Assembly (NCBI RefSeq): GCF_016613415.1
Contig: NZ_JACWCT010000061.1
Coordinates: 54,959-118,958 of the forward strand
From: Methylobacterium ajmalii
GTDB lineage: Bacteria; Pseudomonadota; Alphaproteobacteria; Rhizobiales; Beijerinckiaceae
DNA: 64,000 bases
Direction: 5' to 3'
Shown here in pieces: positions 38,175-47,777 of the stretch. The translations under genes were made by a program, and so were the position numbers. The notes beneath the pieces were generated by a model. The model saw only the letters and a program-made list of their open reading frames with translations. It had not been told where the DNA came from and did not search any database. The first letter of the stretch is position 1. Each line of letters opens with the position of its first letter.

Positions 38175-38512
38175 GGCTCACCGGGGCGCAGGGCTCACGT
38201 TGGGCCCTGGGGCATCTGCACAACGGCAACGGACACGCTTTGGTGCCCGCGTGTCGCCGATATCGTGCTCGCCGGCCGTTCGCCATCCAGGCAGCCGCGA
38301 CGACGCAGCCATCCAAGGGAGCGGTCGTGCGCGCCAACCTGCACTATCTAGGGCCCGGACCGACCGAGCGTGGCGGGCCAGGGCGCCCTGCCACGCCGAA
38401 GCGACAGGTGACGCGACCGCCATGCCAAGCAGGACTTCCCGTTGCGCGACATCCCCGGCGGGCCGGGGCCGTCGGAGGGCTACGAGCGACGCGGCGAAGG
38501 GTTTCGGGCGGC
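38175..38512. other. Divergent promoter region
   Basis: These 338 bases separate two divergent genes and hold no convincing coding sequence. A perfect 12-base palindrome CAGGGCGCCCTG lies at 38379-38390, with weaker symmetry extending outward. It could be an operator for either gene. No clear promoter elements are visible in this GC-rich stretch. Confidence 0.4.
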
Positions 38513-40975
38513 ATGGCTGACGCGTTCCCGTTCCTGCCGTCCGGTGGCGTGACCGGCGCGGAGATCCGTGCCCGCGATTGGTCGAAGACATCGCTCGGGC
38601 CTCCGGACGCCTGGCCGACGGCCTTGCGCTCCACCCTGTCGCTGATGCTGTCCTGTCCTACCGCGATGTTCCTCGCCTGGGGCCCGGACCTGCTATGCTT
38701 CTACAACGACGCTTACCGGCCGATCCTCGGCTATCGACTGCACACCGCCCTCGGCCGGCCTTTCCGCGAGGTCTGGGCGAGCATCTGGGGCGAGATCGAG
38801 CCTCTGGTCGATGCCACGATGGCCGGCGAGAGCCAGAAGCTGACGGACGTCATGCTCGACCTCTCGCGCGAGGGAGAACCCGAGCGGAGCTGGTGGTCCT
38901 TCACCTACTCGCCGGTCCTCGACGATGCCGGCGGCATCGGCGGCCTGTTCTGCGTCATCACCGAGACCACGGACCGCGTGCTCGGCGAGGCCGCCTTGCG
39001 CGAGAGCGAGGACCACTTCCGGCACACGGTTGAACTCAACCCGCAGGTGCCTTGGACTTGCGACCCGCACGGCAACATCACCTCGTACTCGAACCGCTGG
39101 CTCGAACTCACCGGGCAAGCCGCGGGCGAGCCGGACGGGTCGGGCTGGGCCAAGGCGCTGCACCTCGATGACCTGCCAGGGACCATGACCGCTTTCGCGG
39201 CCTCGCTGAGCTCCGGCGAGCCGGTGGATGTCGATTACCGCATCCGCGTCGCAGGCGTCGGGGAGTACCGCTGGATGCGCGCCCGTGCCCGGCCGCGCCG
39301 GAACGAGGATGGCGACATCGTTCGCTGGTACGGAGTGGTCGAGGACATCCACGACCGCAAGGTCGCGGAGGAGCGGCTGCGCGAGATGAACGCGACGCTC
39401 GAACGCCGGGTCGGTGAGGCACTCGCGCAGCGCAAGCTCTGGGCCGACGTGTTCGAGACGACCGACGCCCTGGTTGCGGCACTCGACCCCGATTATCGCG
39501 TGGTGGCCTTGAACCGCGCCTTCGCCGACGGTTTTGAGGCTATGTACGGGGCCCGGCCCAAGGTCGGCGACGACCTCCTCGGCCTCCTGGACGGCGTTCC
39601 CGAGCAGCAGGAACTGGTTCGCTCAGTCTGGGAGCGGGCGCTCGCCGGCGAGGAGTTCGTGATTGTCGAGGAGTTCGGCAGCCCCGGTCGGTCGCGGTCC
39701 TGCTACGAGATCCGGTTCACGACGCTGCGGGACACGCAGGGACGGCGGATTGGTGCCTTCCAGTACGCCGTCGACGCCACCGAACGGGTGCGCGGGCAGG
39801 AGCAACTCGCGCGGGCCGAGGAGGCGTTGCGCCATGCTCAGAAGATGGAGGCGGTGGGTCAACTCACAGGTGGCGTCGCGCATGATTTCAACAACCTGCT
39901 GACCATCATCCGCTCCTCGGTCGAGTTCCTGCGTCGGCCGACCCTGCCGGAGGAGCGTCGTGCCCGCTACCTGGAGGCGGTGGCCGACACGGTCGACCGC
40001 GCCGCCAAGCTGACGAGCCAGCTCCTTGCCTTCGCTCGCCGGCAGGCTCTCAAGCCGGAGGTGTTCGAACTCGGCGAGCGCGTGCGGGCCACCGCCGAGA
40101 TGCTGAACGCGGTGACCGGCGCGCGCATCCGCATCCTGACGGAGGTGCCCAACGGACCCTGCCACGAGCGGGCGGATACGAGCCAGTTCGAGACCGCGTT
40201 GGTGAACCTCGCCGTGAACGCCCGCGACGCCATGGACGGCGAGGGCACGCTGACGCTCCGGCTCACCTGCGGCGAGGGACTGCCTTCCATCCGGGGCCAT
40301 GCCGGTGCGCCCGGGCCCTTCGCCGTCGTACGGGTCTCGGACGAGGGTGCAGGGATCGCGTCGGAGTTCCTGGCCCGCATCTTCGAGCCGTTCTTCACGA
40401 CCAAGGAAGTCGGCAAGGGCACCGGGTTGGGCCTGAGCCAGGTCATCGGCTTCGCCAAGCAGTCGGGCGGCGACGTCGACGTGGCGAGCGAGGTGGGACG
40501 CGGGACGACCTTCACGCTGTACCTGCCCCATGTCGGCCCACCCGCGGAAAGCGAGGAGGACGGTGACGAGGAAGCCAGCGAGCAGGACGCGGGACGCGCC
40601 CTGCCCGTGCTGGTGGTGGAGGACAACCTCGACGTCGGGCGCTTCTGCACGCAACTCCTGGAGGATCTCGGCCACACGACGGTCTGGGCGCACAACGCGG
40701 AAGCGGCGCTCGACGAGTTGGGAAGGGTGCCGTCGCGGTTCGACGCCGTGTTCTCGGACGTGGTGATGCCCGGCATCGGGGGTGTCGAGCTCGCGCGGCG
40801 GCTGCGGGCCAGCCATCCGGACCTGCCGGTGATCCTGACCACCGGTTACAGCGATGTGCTGGCGCGTGACGACGCGCACGGTTTCGAGCTCGTGCGGAAG
40901 CCCTACTCGGCCGAGCAGGTCGCGCGGGCGCTGCGCGGCGTGCTGGCCCGTCAGCGGAAACGGACGCCGGCCTGA
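38513..40975 (+). CDS. PAS hybrid histidine kinase
   Basis: The 820-residue cytosolic sensor has an N-terminal PAS-like domain of the type WGPDLLCFYNDAYRPILG (about 20-155), PAS domains at 165-285 and 305-425, and an HDFNN kinase core (His457 in [37 protein letters not shown]). A C-terminal receiver has Asp749 in VFSDVVMPG and Lys796 in VRKPYSAEQ. It resembles the gene at 56703-59123 along its kinase and receiver halves, so the two are paralogues. ATG 38513 is chosen where protein character begins. No output domain is attached, so the phosphate must pass to another receiver or Hpt protein. Confidence 0.92.
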   Translation: MADAFPFLPSGGVTGAEIRARDWSKTSLGPPDAWPTALRSTLSLMLSCPTAMFLAWGPDLLCFYNDAYRPILGYRLHTALGRPFREVWASIWGEIEPLVDATMAGESQKLTDVMLDLSREGEPERSWWSFTYSPVLDDAGGIGGLFCVITETTDRVLGEAALRESEDHFRHTVELNPQVPWTCDPHGNITSYSNRWLELTGQAAGEPDGSGWAKALHLDDLPGTMTAFAASLSSGEPVDVDYRIRVAGVGEYRWMRARARPRRNEDGDIVRWYGVVEDIHDRKVAEERLREMNATLERRVGEALAQRKLWADVFETTDALVAALDPDYRVVALNRAFADGFEAMYGARPKVGDDLLGLLDGVPEQQELVRSVWERALAGEEFVIVEEFGSPGRSRSCYEIRFTTLRDTQGRRIGAFQYAVDATERVRGQEQLARAEEALRHAQKMEAVGQLTGGVAHDFNNLLTIIRSSVEFLRRPTLPEERRARYLEAVADTVDRAAKLTSQLLAFARRQALKPEVFELGERVRATAEMLNAVTGARIRILTEVPNGPCHERADTSQFETALVNLAVNARDAMDGEGTLTLRLTCGEGLPSIRGHAGAPGPFAVVRVSDEGAGIASEFLARIFEPFFTTKEVGKGTGLGLSQVIGFAKQSGGDVDVASEVGRGTTFTLYLPHVGPPAESEEDGDEEASEQDAGRALPVLVVEDNLDVGRFCTQLLEDLGHTTVWAHNAEAALDELGRVPSRFDAVFSDVVMPGIGGVELARRLRASHPDLPVILTTGYSDVLARDDAHGFELVRKPYSAEQVARALRGVLARQRKRTPA

Positions 40976-41168
40976 GGCCGTGCGTCGGGACGACGAGGGC
41001 ACGAAGTGGCCTTACGGATGCGACGACATTTCGCGCCGGCAGCCTGCACCATGCCACCGGCTCGCGCTCTTGAGCCTGCGTCCGGAGCTGGTGCAACTCA
41101 AAGGGAATGCGGCAGCGCCACGGACATTGGCAAGCCCGTGCCGCGGAAGCTCTTGCGCGCCAGCAGGT

Positions 41169-41414
41169 TCAGGCCGTCAGGCGTCGGACGTTGGCGGCGA
41201 CCAGATCCCGGTAGCGGGTGATGACGTCATCGTGGGATCCACCGGTCATCAGGGTGTTGGCGGCCTCCATCGCGGCCACCACCTTCTCACCGACCATCGA
41301 GACCATCTCGGCCTGTGCCTCGGCACCGCCCCAGGCAATGCGCACCAGGCGCAGCTCGACGACCTTCTGAGCCTCCAGGGCAAGCAGGAACGCGGCATAG
41401 AACGGGTTCGACAT
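41169..41414 (-). CDS. Small phasin-like helical protein
   Basis: An 81-residue protein from ATG 41414 (MSNPFYAAFLLALEAQKVVE). It is one long amphipathic helix pattern with LVRIAWGGAEAQAEMVSMVG, EKVVAAMEAANTLM, and a C-terminal VITRYRDLVAANVRRL. The last block (YRxxVxANxRRL) is a common closing motif of small phasin-like proteins in Methylobacteriaceae. A polymer-granule or membrane-surface role is possible, but length and motif alone do not prove it. Confidence 0.6.
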   Translation of the reverse strand: MSNPFYAAFLLALEAQKVVELRLVRIAWGGAEAQAEMVSMVGEKVVAAMEAANTLMTGGSHDDVITRYRDLVAANVRRLTA

Positions 41415-41671
41415 GGAGGCTTCCATGAGGGTCGATGCGTGCAATAACGCGAGGAGCGGCATTGTGTTGCCGGCATACGGCTACGAAGTCCCAAACGTGC
41501 TCTCGTGATGACTGCGTCCCGATTGCGGTCGCGCATCCTAAGACCACGACAACGCCGACACCGCTGCAAACGGCGCATCGCCCGGCGGGAATGACGTTCG
41601 CTTCGAAGGTTTGTGCCTTAGCCGGTCGCCCGATCCCGCTTTTCGAGACCCCTCTGATTGTCGGAATCGCT

Positions 41672-41701
41672 TTAACCGCAAGTTTGCCACCATACGGTTA
41701 A
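41672..41701. promoter_or_regulatory. Inverted repeat, possible operator
   Basis: TTAACCG and CGGTTAA, seven-base perfect arms, are separated by 16 bases in the 377-base region upstream of the diguanylate cyclase. The spacing fits a dimeric regulator site or a weak RNA hairpin. The rest of 41415-41755 holds no gene that I can support. Confidence 0.4.
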
Positions 41702-41755
41702 GAGGCCAGGGACGACTTTCTTCGAAAGGTGCGGTAAGGTTTGGCGTGACATAAA

Positions 41756-41779
41756 CCAGGCAAAGACAAGTTTGCCTGG
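41756..41779 (+). promoter_or_regulatory. Hairpin over the ribosome-binding site of the diguanylate cyclase
   Basis: CCAGGCAAA, loop GACAAG, then TTTGCCTGG form a perfect nine-pair stem that ends 12 bases before ATG 41792. The ribosome-binding GGGAG (41778-41782) begins in the last two bases of the stem. Closing the hairpin in mRNA would partly hide the site, so temperature, protein binding or a small RNA could control translation. Confidence 0.5.
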
Positions 41780-41791
41780 GAGTGTCCGACG

Positions 41792-43312
41792 ATGGTCCTG
41801 CCGCCCCGCCTCGCGCGCTGGCTCGGCTCCACCCGCACCTGGATCGCCTTGGGCGTGCTCGCGCCCCTGGGCATGCTCCTGGTCTCCGCGCTGATGCTGC
41901 TCGACCTCAGGCGGGACGCCTGGGACAAGGCCGAGCAGACCTCGCAGAACCTGCTGCAGGTCATCGAGCGCGACATCGCCCGCAACGTCGAGCTCATCGA
42001 CCTCTCCCTTCAGGCGGTGGTCGATAACCTGCGGGTCCCGGGCGTGGACGCGCTGAGCCCGGAGATGCGCCAGCTCGTCCTGTTCGACCGCGCGGCCACC
42101 GCCCGGGACATCGGCGTGATGCTCGTCACCGACGAGAACGGCGACAGCGTCATCGACGCGAACGCGGTGCCGGCGCGTAAGGCGAACTACGCCGACCGCG
42201 ACTACTTCCAGGGCCACAAGGCACTCGCCGACCTCGGCTTGCACATCAGCAAGCCCCTGGTCTCGCGGCTGACCGGTGCCCGCATGATCGTCCTCAGCCG
42301 TCGCCTGACCAAGCCGGACGGATCGTTCGGCGGCATCGTGCTCGGCACCCTGCAGCTCGCCTATTTCAGCCGCCTCTTCGACCGGATCGGCCTCGGGCCC
42401 GAAGGCGCGATAAACCTCTTCCTGCGCGACGGTACGCGGCTGATGCGCCACCCGTACGATGAGGCCGACATCGGTGTCAGCATCGCGGGCACGGCCATCT
42501 TGGAGCGCTTCGTGCGCGAAGTGCGCGGCAGCTTCGTCGCCGCATCCGTTCGCGACGGGGTCGAGCGGCACTACGCCTTCACCCGGGTCGGCGACCTGCC
42601 GCTGGTACTCAACGTCGCGCTGGCGACCGCCGACATCGAGGCCGGCTGGCGCGCCAAGGCCGCCGTCATCAGCGCGGTGGTCCTGGTCCTCTGCGGCCTG
42701 ACCGCTTGCCTGTCGCTCCTGTTCGGGCGGGAGCTCCGCCGCCGCGCCGAAATGCAGGCCGAGCTCGCGCGGCTGTCGCTCACGGACGCCCTGACCGGGC
42801 TGCCTAACCGGCGGCGGTTCGAAGGGACGTTCGAGCACGCCTGGAAGAGCGCCAACCGCACGGGCAAGCCGTTGTCCGTCCTCGTCGTCGATGCCGACCA
42901 CTTCAAGCGCTATAACGACCGCCACGGCCATGCCGTGGGCGACGCGGTGCTGAAGGGGCTGGCGCGCTGCCTGTCGGCGAGCGTTCACCGGCCGGACGAC
43001 CTCGTCGCGCGGGTCGGCGGCGAGGAGTTCGTGGTGCTCCTGCCCGACACCGACGAGGCCGGAGCCTTGCGCATCGCGGACAAGGTGCACGAGACCGTTG
43101 CGGGCCTGTCGGTCGAGGCCGCCCGCATCGAGGCCGGCACGGTGACGGTCAGCATCGGCCTCGCGACGGAGACGGGCAGGGCGTTCGAGCGCGCCGGGGC
43201 GCAGTACGAGGCCGCGGACGCGGCGCTCTACCGGGCGAAGGCCGCGGGCCGGAACAGGACCTGCGTCGCCGGTCGCGCCTGCGCGCCCCACCCCCTCGGC
43301 GAGGCGGCTTGA
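41792..43312 (+). CDS. Membrane diguanylate cyclase with extracytoplasmic sensor
   Basis: The 506-residue protein makes c-di-GMP from two GTP. A membrane segment (about 18-38) is followed by a double-Cache-like periplasmic domain to about 285 (SLQAVVDNLRVPGVDA, NYADRDYFQGHKALADLGLH, YAFTRVGDLPLVLNVALATA), a second membrane segment (290-312) and a GGDEF domain (330-490). The catalytic GGEEF is at 409-413 and the inhibitory I-site RPDD at 400-403, five residues before it as required, so it is predicted to be active and feedback-inhibited. Its ribosome-binding site is partly covered by a hairpin. Confidence 0.93.
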   Translation: MVLPPRLARWLGSTRTWIALGVLAPLGMLLVSALMLLDLRRDAWDKAEQTSQNLLQVIERDIARNVELIDLSLQAVVDNLRVPGVDALSPEMRQLVLFDRAATARDIGVMLVTDENGDSVIDANAVPARKANYADRDYFQGHKALADLGLHISKPLVSRLTGARMIVLSRRLTKPDGSFGGIVLGTLQLAYFSRLFDRIGLGPEGAINLFLRDGTRLMRHPYDEADIGVSIAGTAILERFVREVRGSFVAASVRDGVERHYAFTRVGDLPLVLNVALATADIEAGWRAKAAVISAVVLVLCGLTACLSLLFGRELRRRAEMQAELARLSLTDALTGLPNRRRFEGTFEHAWKSANRTGKPLSVLVVDADHFKRYNDRHGHAVGDAVLKGLARCLSASVHRPDDLVARVGGEEFVVLLPDTDEAGALRIADKVHETVAGLSVEAARIEAGTVTVSIGLATETGRAFERAGAQYEAADAALYRAKAAGRNRTCVAGRACAPHPLGEAA

Positions 43313-43408
43313 CACCGGGACGCGGCCCCAACAATCCCGTAATCGCATGCGAGGGCAGGCCGGACGGAAGCCTTCGCCTCCGCCCACCGCCGTCCCCGAA
43401 CCGCCACT

Positions 43409-45634
43409 ATGACACGCTACCTCGTCGCGCGCGCCAACATGCTGGTCTTCGGCGTGCTCGTGGCCATCCTCGCCCTGGTCGGCGGAGTGACCTGGGAGCG
43501 CCTGAACGCTTCGCGCGATGCCCGGGAGTGGTCGCAGCATAGCTACCGGGTGCTCGCCGTCGCCAAGGACCTCGCCATCGCGCTCAGGGACGCCGAACGC
43601 GGTCAGCGGGGATACCTGCTCACCGGGCGCGACGATTACCTCGGCCCCTACAACGCCGCGCGCGACCGCCTCGGACTGCTCCAGGGCGAGCTCCAGAAGC
43701 TTACCGCCGACAACCCTGCCCAGCAGGAGCGCGTGCGCGCGCTCGCGCCGGCCGTCCAGCACAAGCTGGAAGAGCTCGCCCAGACGGTGCAGGCGCGCCG
43801 CGACGGCGGGTTCGGGACGGCGCTGCGCATCGTCAACACCGACGAGGGCCGCGGCCACATGCGCGAGGCGGAGGGCATCCTGTCAGGCGTGCTCGCCGAC
43901 GAGCAGCGGCTTCTCGACGAACGTCTCGCCCAGAACGAGAGCCGGGCGGCATGGGTGCGCTCGTTGGTGATCGCCGGGGCGGCGTTCGCGGCCCTGATCC
44001 TGCTCTGGGCGGCGAGGCTCCTGAACCAGGCGTGGTCGCGTTCCCAACGGATCGAGGCGGAGCAGCGCGACCTAGCCTTGCGCCTGCGCACCACCATCGA
44101 CAGCCTGAGCCAGGGCGTCGCGGTGTTCGGGCCCGACCGCAAGCTCAGGAACTCGAACGAGTGCTTCCAGGTCCTGCTCGACCTGCCCAAGGCCATGGTC
44201 CGCCCCGGCACCGCCTACGGCGCCTTCGCCGAGCACACGGCCGAGCCGGGCCGTCCCGCCCTGGAGACCGAGGACCAGGTCTGTCACGGCAGCCGGAATC
44301 CCCGCGAGGCGGTCACCTACGAGCGCGAGAACGCGGACGGGCACTACCTGGAGATCCGCCGTACCCCGATGCCGGATGGCGGCTTCGTGCTCACAATCTC
44401 GGACATGACCAAGCGTGCCCAGGCCGAGGGCGTGCTGCGCGAGGCCCAGAAGATGCAGGCCATCGGTCAGCTGACCGGCGGCATCGCGCATGATTTCAAC
44501 AACCTGCTGCAGGTCATCCTCGGGAACCTGGAATTCGTCCGTGCCAAGCTCGACGGCGACGCCAAGCTGCAGCAGCGCATCGAGCGGGCTTCCTGGGCGG
44601 CCCAGCGCGGGGCGACGCTCACCGGCCAACTCCTCGCATTCGCGCGCAAGCAGCCGCTGGCGCCCGCGGCCATCGACCTCGCCGCGACCATGCCGGACCT
44701 GGTACCCCTTCTCCGGCGCACGCTCGGCGAGCACATCGAGGTGCGCTACGTCGAGACCGCGGGCCTGTGGCCGGCGATGGCCGACCCGGCGCAGCTTGAG
44801 AGCGCGGTCCTGAACCTCGCCCTGAACGCGCGCGATGCCATGCCGGGCGGCGGGCGCCTCACCATCGAGCTCGGAAACGTGGTGCTGGACGCGGCGTATG
44901 CCCGGGACCATGCCGAGGTGACGCCCGGGGACTACACGATGGTCGCGGTGTCGGACACCGGGCACGGCATGACGCCCGAGGTGGTCAAGCGCGTGTTCGA
45001 GCCGTTCTTCACGACCAAGCCGGACGGCAAGGGCACCGGGCTCGGCCTCGCGATGGTGTTCGGCTTCGTGAAGCAGTCGGGCGGACACGTGAAGGTCTAC
45101 TCGGAGCCTGGCGAGGGCACGGCGGTGAAGCTCTACCTGCCTCGCGCCGTCGGGACCGCGTCCGCCGTGCAACGCACCGCCGCACCCGTCGACCTGCCGC
45201 GCGGTTCGGGGACGGTGCTGGTGGTGGAGGACGAGGCGACGGTGCGCGAGATCGCCTGCGCGATCCTCGCCGACCTCGGGTACCGGGTGCTGGAGGCCGC
45301 GGACGGCGAGGAGGCGTTGCGGGTATTCGGTACCAACGCCGCGTCCGTCGACTTGCTGCTGACCGACGTGGTGCTGCCCGGCAAGGTACGGGGCCGCGAG
45401 GTGGCCGAGCGCGTGCGATCCGTGCGGCCGGACGTGCGGGTGTTGTTCATGTCCGGCTACACCGAGAACAGCATCGTCCACCACGGACGCCTCGACGACG
45501 GGGTGCACCTCATCGGCAAGCCGTTCAAGCGGGAGCAGCTCGCCCGTAAGGTCGCCGAGGTGCTCGGCACGGCAGCCGGTCCCGCCGCCGAGGGCGGCAA
45601 TGTCGTCCCGCTGCGACCCTGGCGCGACGCCTGA
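43409..45634 (+). CDS. CHASE3 membrane hybrid histidine kinase
   Basis: The 741-residue sensor has membrane segments at 10-28 and 185-205 that bracket a CHASE3 domain (LAIALRDAERGQRGYLLTGR is its signature). A PAS-like domain follows (about 225-335), then an HDFNN kinase core with His361 in GGIAHDFNNLLQV, NLALNARDAMPGGG, DTGHGM and KGTGLGLAMV, and a C-terminal receiver with Asp in LLTDVVLPGKVRG and Lys in LIGKPFKRE. It lies 96 bases after the diguanylate cyclase on the same strand, so a shared transcript is possible. CHASE3 suggests a periplasmic signal. Confidence 0.92.
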   Translation: MTRYLVARANMLVFGVLVAILALVGGVTWERLNASRDAREWSQHSYRVLAVAKDLAIALRDAERGQRGYLLTGRDDYLGPYNAARDRLGLLQGELQKLTADNPAQQERVRALAPAVQHKLEELAQTVQARRDGGFGTALRIVNTDEGRGHMREAEGILSGVLADEQRLLDERLAQNESRAAWVRSLVIAGAAFAALILLWAARLLNQAWSRSQRIEAEQRDLALRLRTTIDSLSQGVAVFGPDRKLRNSNECFQVLLDLPKAMVRPGTAYGAFAEHTAEPGRPALETEDQVCHGSRNPREAVTYERENADGHYLEIRRTPMPDGGFVLTISDMTKRAQAEGVLREAQKMQAIGQLTGGIAHDFNNLLQVILGNLEFVRAKLDGDAKLQQRIERASWAAQRGATLTGQLLAFARKQPLAPAAIDLAATMPDLVPLLRRTLGEHIEVRYVETAGLWPAMADPAQLESAVLNLALNARDAMPGGGRLTIELGNVVLDAAYARDHAEVTPGDYTMVAVSDTGHGMTPEVVKRVFEPFFTTKPDGKGTGLGLAMVFGFVKQSGGHVKVYSEPGEGTAVKLYLPRAVGTASAVQRTAAPVDLPRGSGTVLVVEDEATVREIACAILADLGYRVLEAADGEEALRVFGTNAASVDLLLTDVVLPGKVRGREVAERVRSVRPDVRVLFMSGYTENSIVHHGRLDDGVHLIGKPFKREQLARKVAEVLGTAAGPAAEGGNVVPLRPWRDA

Positions 45635-45721
45635 GACGCCCTGCAGGTTCACTCATGTTCGTGCGTCCGGCGCGACGAGAGGTTAAGCCCCCGGGAAACG
45701 GTGATACGCAAAGGGGCCGAC

Positions 45722-45961
45722 GTGCCGCGCTACTTCTTCAACGTGTTCGACGGGCGCAGTTCGCCTGACGACGTCGGCTCGGTGCTCGGCGGGCCGGACG
45801 ACGCGCGACGCGAGGGCATCAGGCTTGCCGGTGCGATCATCGACGAACACGCGCCCGTCATTGCGCTCGGCTCCAGCTGGCACCTGGAAGTGAGAGACGA
45901 GGGCGGGGCGTTGGTGACGCGCCTCGACCTCATCGTCGACGCGCCAGCGAAAGCGGCTTAG
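45722..45961 (+). CDS. DUF6894 family small protein
   Basis: A 79-residue protein from GTG 45722, giving PRYFFNVFDGRSSPDDVGSV, the usual opening of this family in Rhizobiales. An ATG seven codons earlier is less likely. The fold is predicted to be a small alpha/beta sheet, with ARREGIRLAGAIIDEHA as the central helix and WHLEVRDEGGALVTRLDLIV as closing strands. Many copies occur per genome, often next to kinases. The function is unknown. Confidence 0.75.
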   Translation: MPRYFFNVFDGRSSPDDVGSVLGGPDDARREGIRLAGAIIDEHAPVIALGSSWHLEVRDEGGALVTRLDLIVDAPAKAA

Positions 45962-45987
45962 GCCAAGGCTTGGAAGTCGCGGTGCGA

Positions 45988-46995
45988 CTAGGCGCCGGAG
46001 CTCGGAAGCGGCATTCGCACGGAGACCCGAAGCCCGTCCGGCGCGAAGGCGACGTCCACCTCGGCGCCGGTCTGGGTAGCCAGTACCTTATTGAGAAGGC
46101 GGTGGCCGAAGCCCTCGCGGGTGGGATGCGCGGCGGGGGGGCCGTCGTGCTCGGCCCAGTCCCAGCGCAGCGCTCGGCCGGCACGTCCGTCTTCGATCCA
46201 CCAGGTGACCTGCACCCGGCCGTTCGGGTCGGCGAGCGACCCGTGCTTCAGGGCGTTCGTGGTCAACTCGTGCAGGGCCATGCCGACCGGCACGGCGAGC
46301 TCCGACGGCATCACGATCTTCGGTCCGTCCAGGGTCAGACGCCCCCTTTCGTCGTAGGGGTTGAGCTCGGCCCGCAGCAGACCCTCGAACGAGGCGGCCT
46401 GGGCGAGGTCCTCGGTGATCAGCGCGTGCGTTCGCGCCAGCGAGCCGATCCGGCCCGTGAACGCCTGGGTGAACTCGTTGACAGTCAGCGAGGAACGCGC
46501 CGTTGCATTCACCACGGCCTGGACGGTGGCCAGCGTGTTCTTCACCCGATGGTGCAACTCGCGCACCATCAGCGCCTGGCGGTCCTCGCCATGGCGCCGC
46601 TCGGTGACGTCCCGCTGAACCGAGACCCAGTGCGAGATACGGCCGTCCCGTTCGCGAACCGGGGTGATCAACCACTCCACGACGTATGGGGAACCGTCCT
46701 TGCGATAGTTCACCGCCTCGCCCTGGAAAGAGCTCCCCTCGATCAGGGCCGCCCGCATGCGGTCGAGGACCGCGCGTTCGGTCCCAGAGCCCTGCAAGAT
46801 GCGCGGTGACAGGCCGAGGACTTCCTCGGCTTCGTACCCGGTCATGCGCGTGAAGGCGGGATTCACGTACTCGATGCATGGTCCCGGTTCGTCAAGGTCC
46901 GCAGAGGTAATGACGATGGCCTCGCCCGAGGCTTCGACGGCGGCCTGCAGAAGCCGGGGATCCGGCTTCCTCCTCGCGGTGTCCTGGCCTCCCAA
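45988..46995 (-). CDS. PAS-HWE histidine kinase
   Basis: The kinase is 335 residues from TTG 46995, which has an excellent GGGAGGGGG site; a GTG at 47157 would give 389 residues but adds poor-quality sequence. One PAS domain (EASGEAIVITSADLDEPGPC, FTRMTGYEAEEVLGL) precedes an HWE/HisKA_2 core: VRELHHRVKNTLATVQAVVN with the phosphorylated His, GMALHELTTNALKHGSL, and a closing EGFGHRLLNKVLATQ. HWE kinases usually feed receiver-only or PhyR-type regulators of the general stress response. It is convergent with the DUF6894 gene, 26 bases apart. Confidence 0.9.
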   Translation of the reverse strand: MGGQDTARRKPDPRLLQAAVEASGEAIVITSADLDEPGPCIEYVNPAFTRMTGYEAEEVLGLSPRILQGSGTERAVLDRMRAALIEGSSFQGEAVNYRKDGSPYVVEWLITPVRERDGRISHWVSVQRDVTERRHGEDRQALMVRELHHRVKNTLATVQAVVNATARSSLTVNEFTQAFTGRIGSLARTHALITEDLAQAASFEGLLRAELNPYDERGRLTLDGPKIVMPSELAVPVGMALHELTTNALKHGSLADPNGRVQVTWWIEDGRAGRALRWDWAEHDGPPAAHPTREGFGHRLLNKVLATQTGAEVDVAFAPDGLRVSVRMPLPSSGA

Positions 46996-47161
46996 CGCCC
47001 CCTCCCAACCCGGCCCCGACCTAAGAGGCTGCCGGGTTAACTTTGTCTTGCCTTCCAGGTTGCCGCCCTGCGTCGTCGTCGCATCCAGCGATCCGGGGGA
47101 CCAGCGAGCGTGAGCGCCAACTGGGCTAGGGGAGACAGCACATGGAACCGGCGCCACCGCC

Positions 47162-47605
47162 TCAGAAGAGGGCGACCAAGGCCACTCCTGCCACCATCAG
47201 AACGCCACCCAGGACACGCCAGATGCTGGCGTGGTGCACCTCGAAGCCGAACAAGCCGTAGTGGTCGAGCGCGATGGAGGCGAGGACGCCAACCGTCACC
47301 AGGGTGCCCAGGAACGGGGCCGCGCCGAGCTTCGGGGCGATGAAGAGCTGGGACAGCGTCATCACGGCCCCGAGCACGCCACCGCACCAGGCCCACCACG
47401 GGACCTGTGCCGCCTGCTCGTGGCTCGGCAAGCTCAACCGGCCGGTGACCAGGCCTGCGACCAACAAGGCGGACCCGCTGACGACGACAACGACGAGGCC
47501 GGCGAAGAACGGCTGCGTGGAGGACTTCGCCAAGGTCGAGTTCGGGCCGGGCTGGATCGCGTTCGCGAGCCCGGCGAGCATGGCGAAGCCGTACAGATAC
47601 CACAT
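47162..47605 (-). CDS. DMT-type membrane protein, YdcZ/DUF606 family
   Basis: The 147-residue protein has five hydrophobic segments: MWYLYGFAMLAGLANAIQPG, FFAGLVVVVVSGSALLVAGL, WWAWCGGVLGAVMTLSQLFI, LGTLVTVGVLASIALDHYGL and LGGVLMVAGVALVAL. Length and the NAIQPGPNSTLAK and WWAWCGGVLGA motifs match the DUF606 (YdcZ) family, a half-size relative of drug/metabolite transporters that works as a dimer. ATG 47605 is chosen from the match to the family start. Substrate unknown. Confidence 0.8.
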   Translation of the reverse strand: MWYLYGFAMLAGLANAIQPGPNSTLAKSSTQPFFAGLVVVVVSGSALLVAGLVTGRLSLPSHEQAAQVPWWAWCGGVLGAVMTLSQLFIAPKLGAAPFLGTLVTVGVLASIALDHYGLFGFEVHHASIWRVLGGVLMVAGVALVALF

Positions 47606-47777
47606 GCGGGAGCCTCGGAGAGGGAAGGGCAACCCTACTTGGGTCATCCCGGTGGGTACGTCGTCCGGATCAGGATGCCGCAGGCGCTCGTGCAAACACT
47701 TCCACATGCCAGCGGTTGTCGCCGGCGTTCTTCGGGCCGGAGGCGGCTGAGGGACAATCGAAGGCGGAGGCGTCACG

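Noticed and set aside
46560..46920. PAS domain of the HWE kinase looks like a LOV light sensor (GLSPRILQGSGT against GxNCRFLQ)
   Set aside because: The flavin-reactive cysteine is a proline here, and GxxPRILQSG is a common feature of ordinary PAS domains, so light sensing is not supported.
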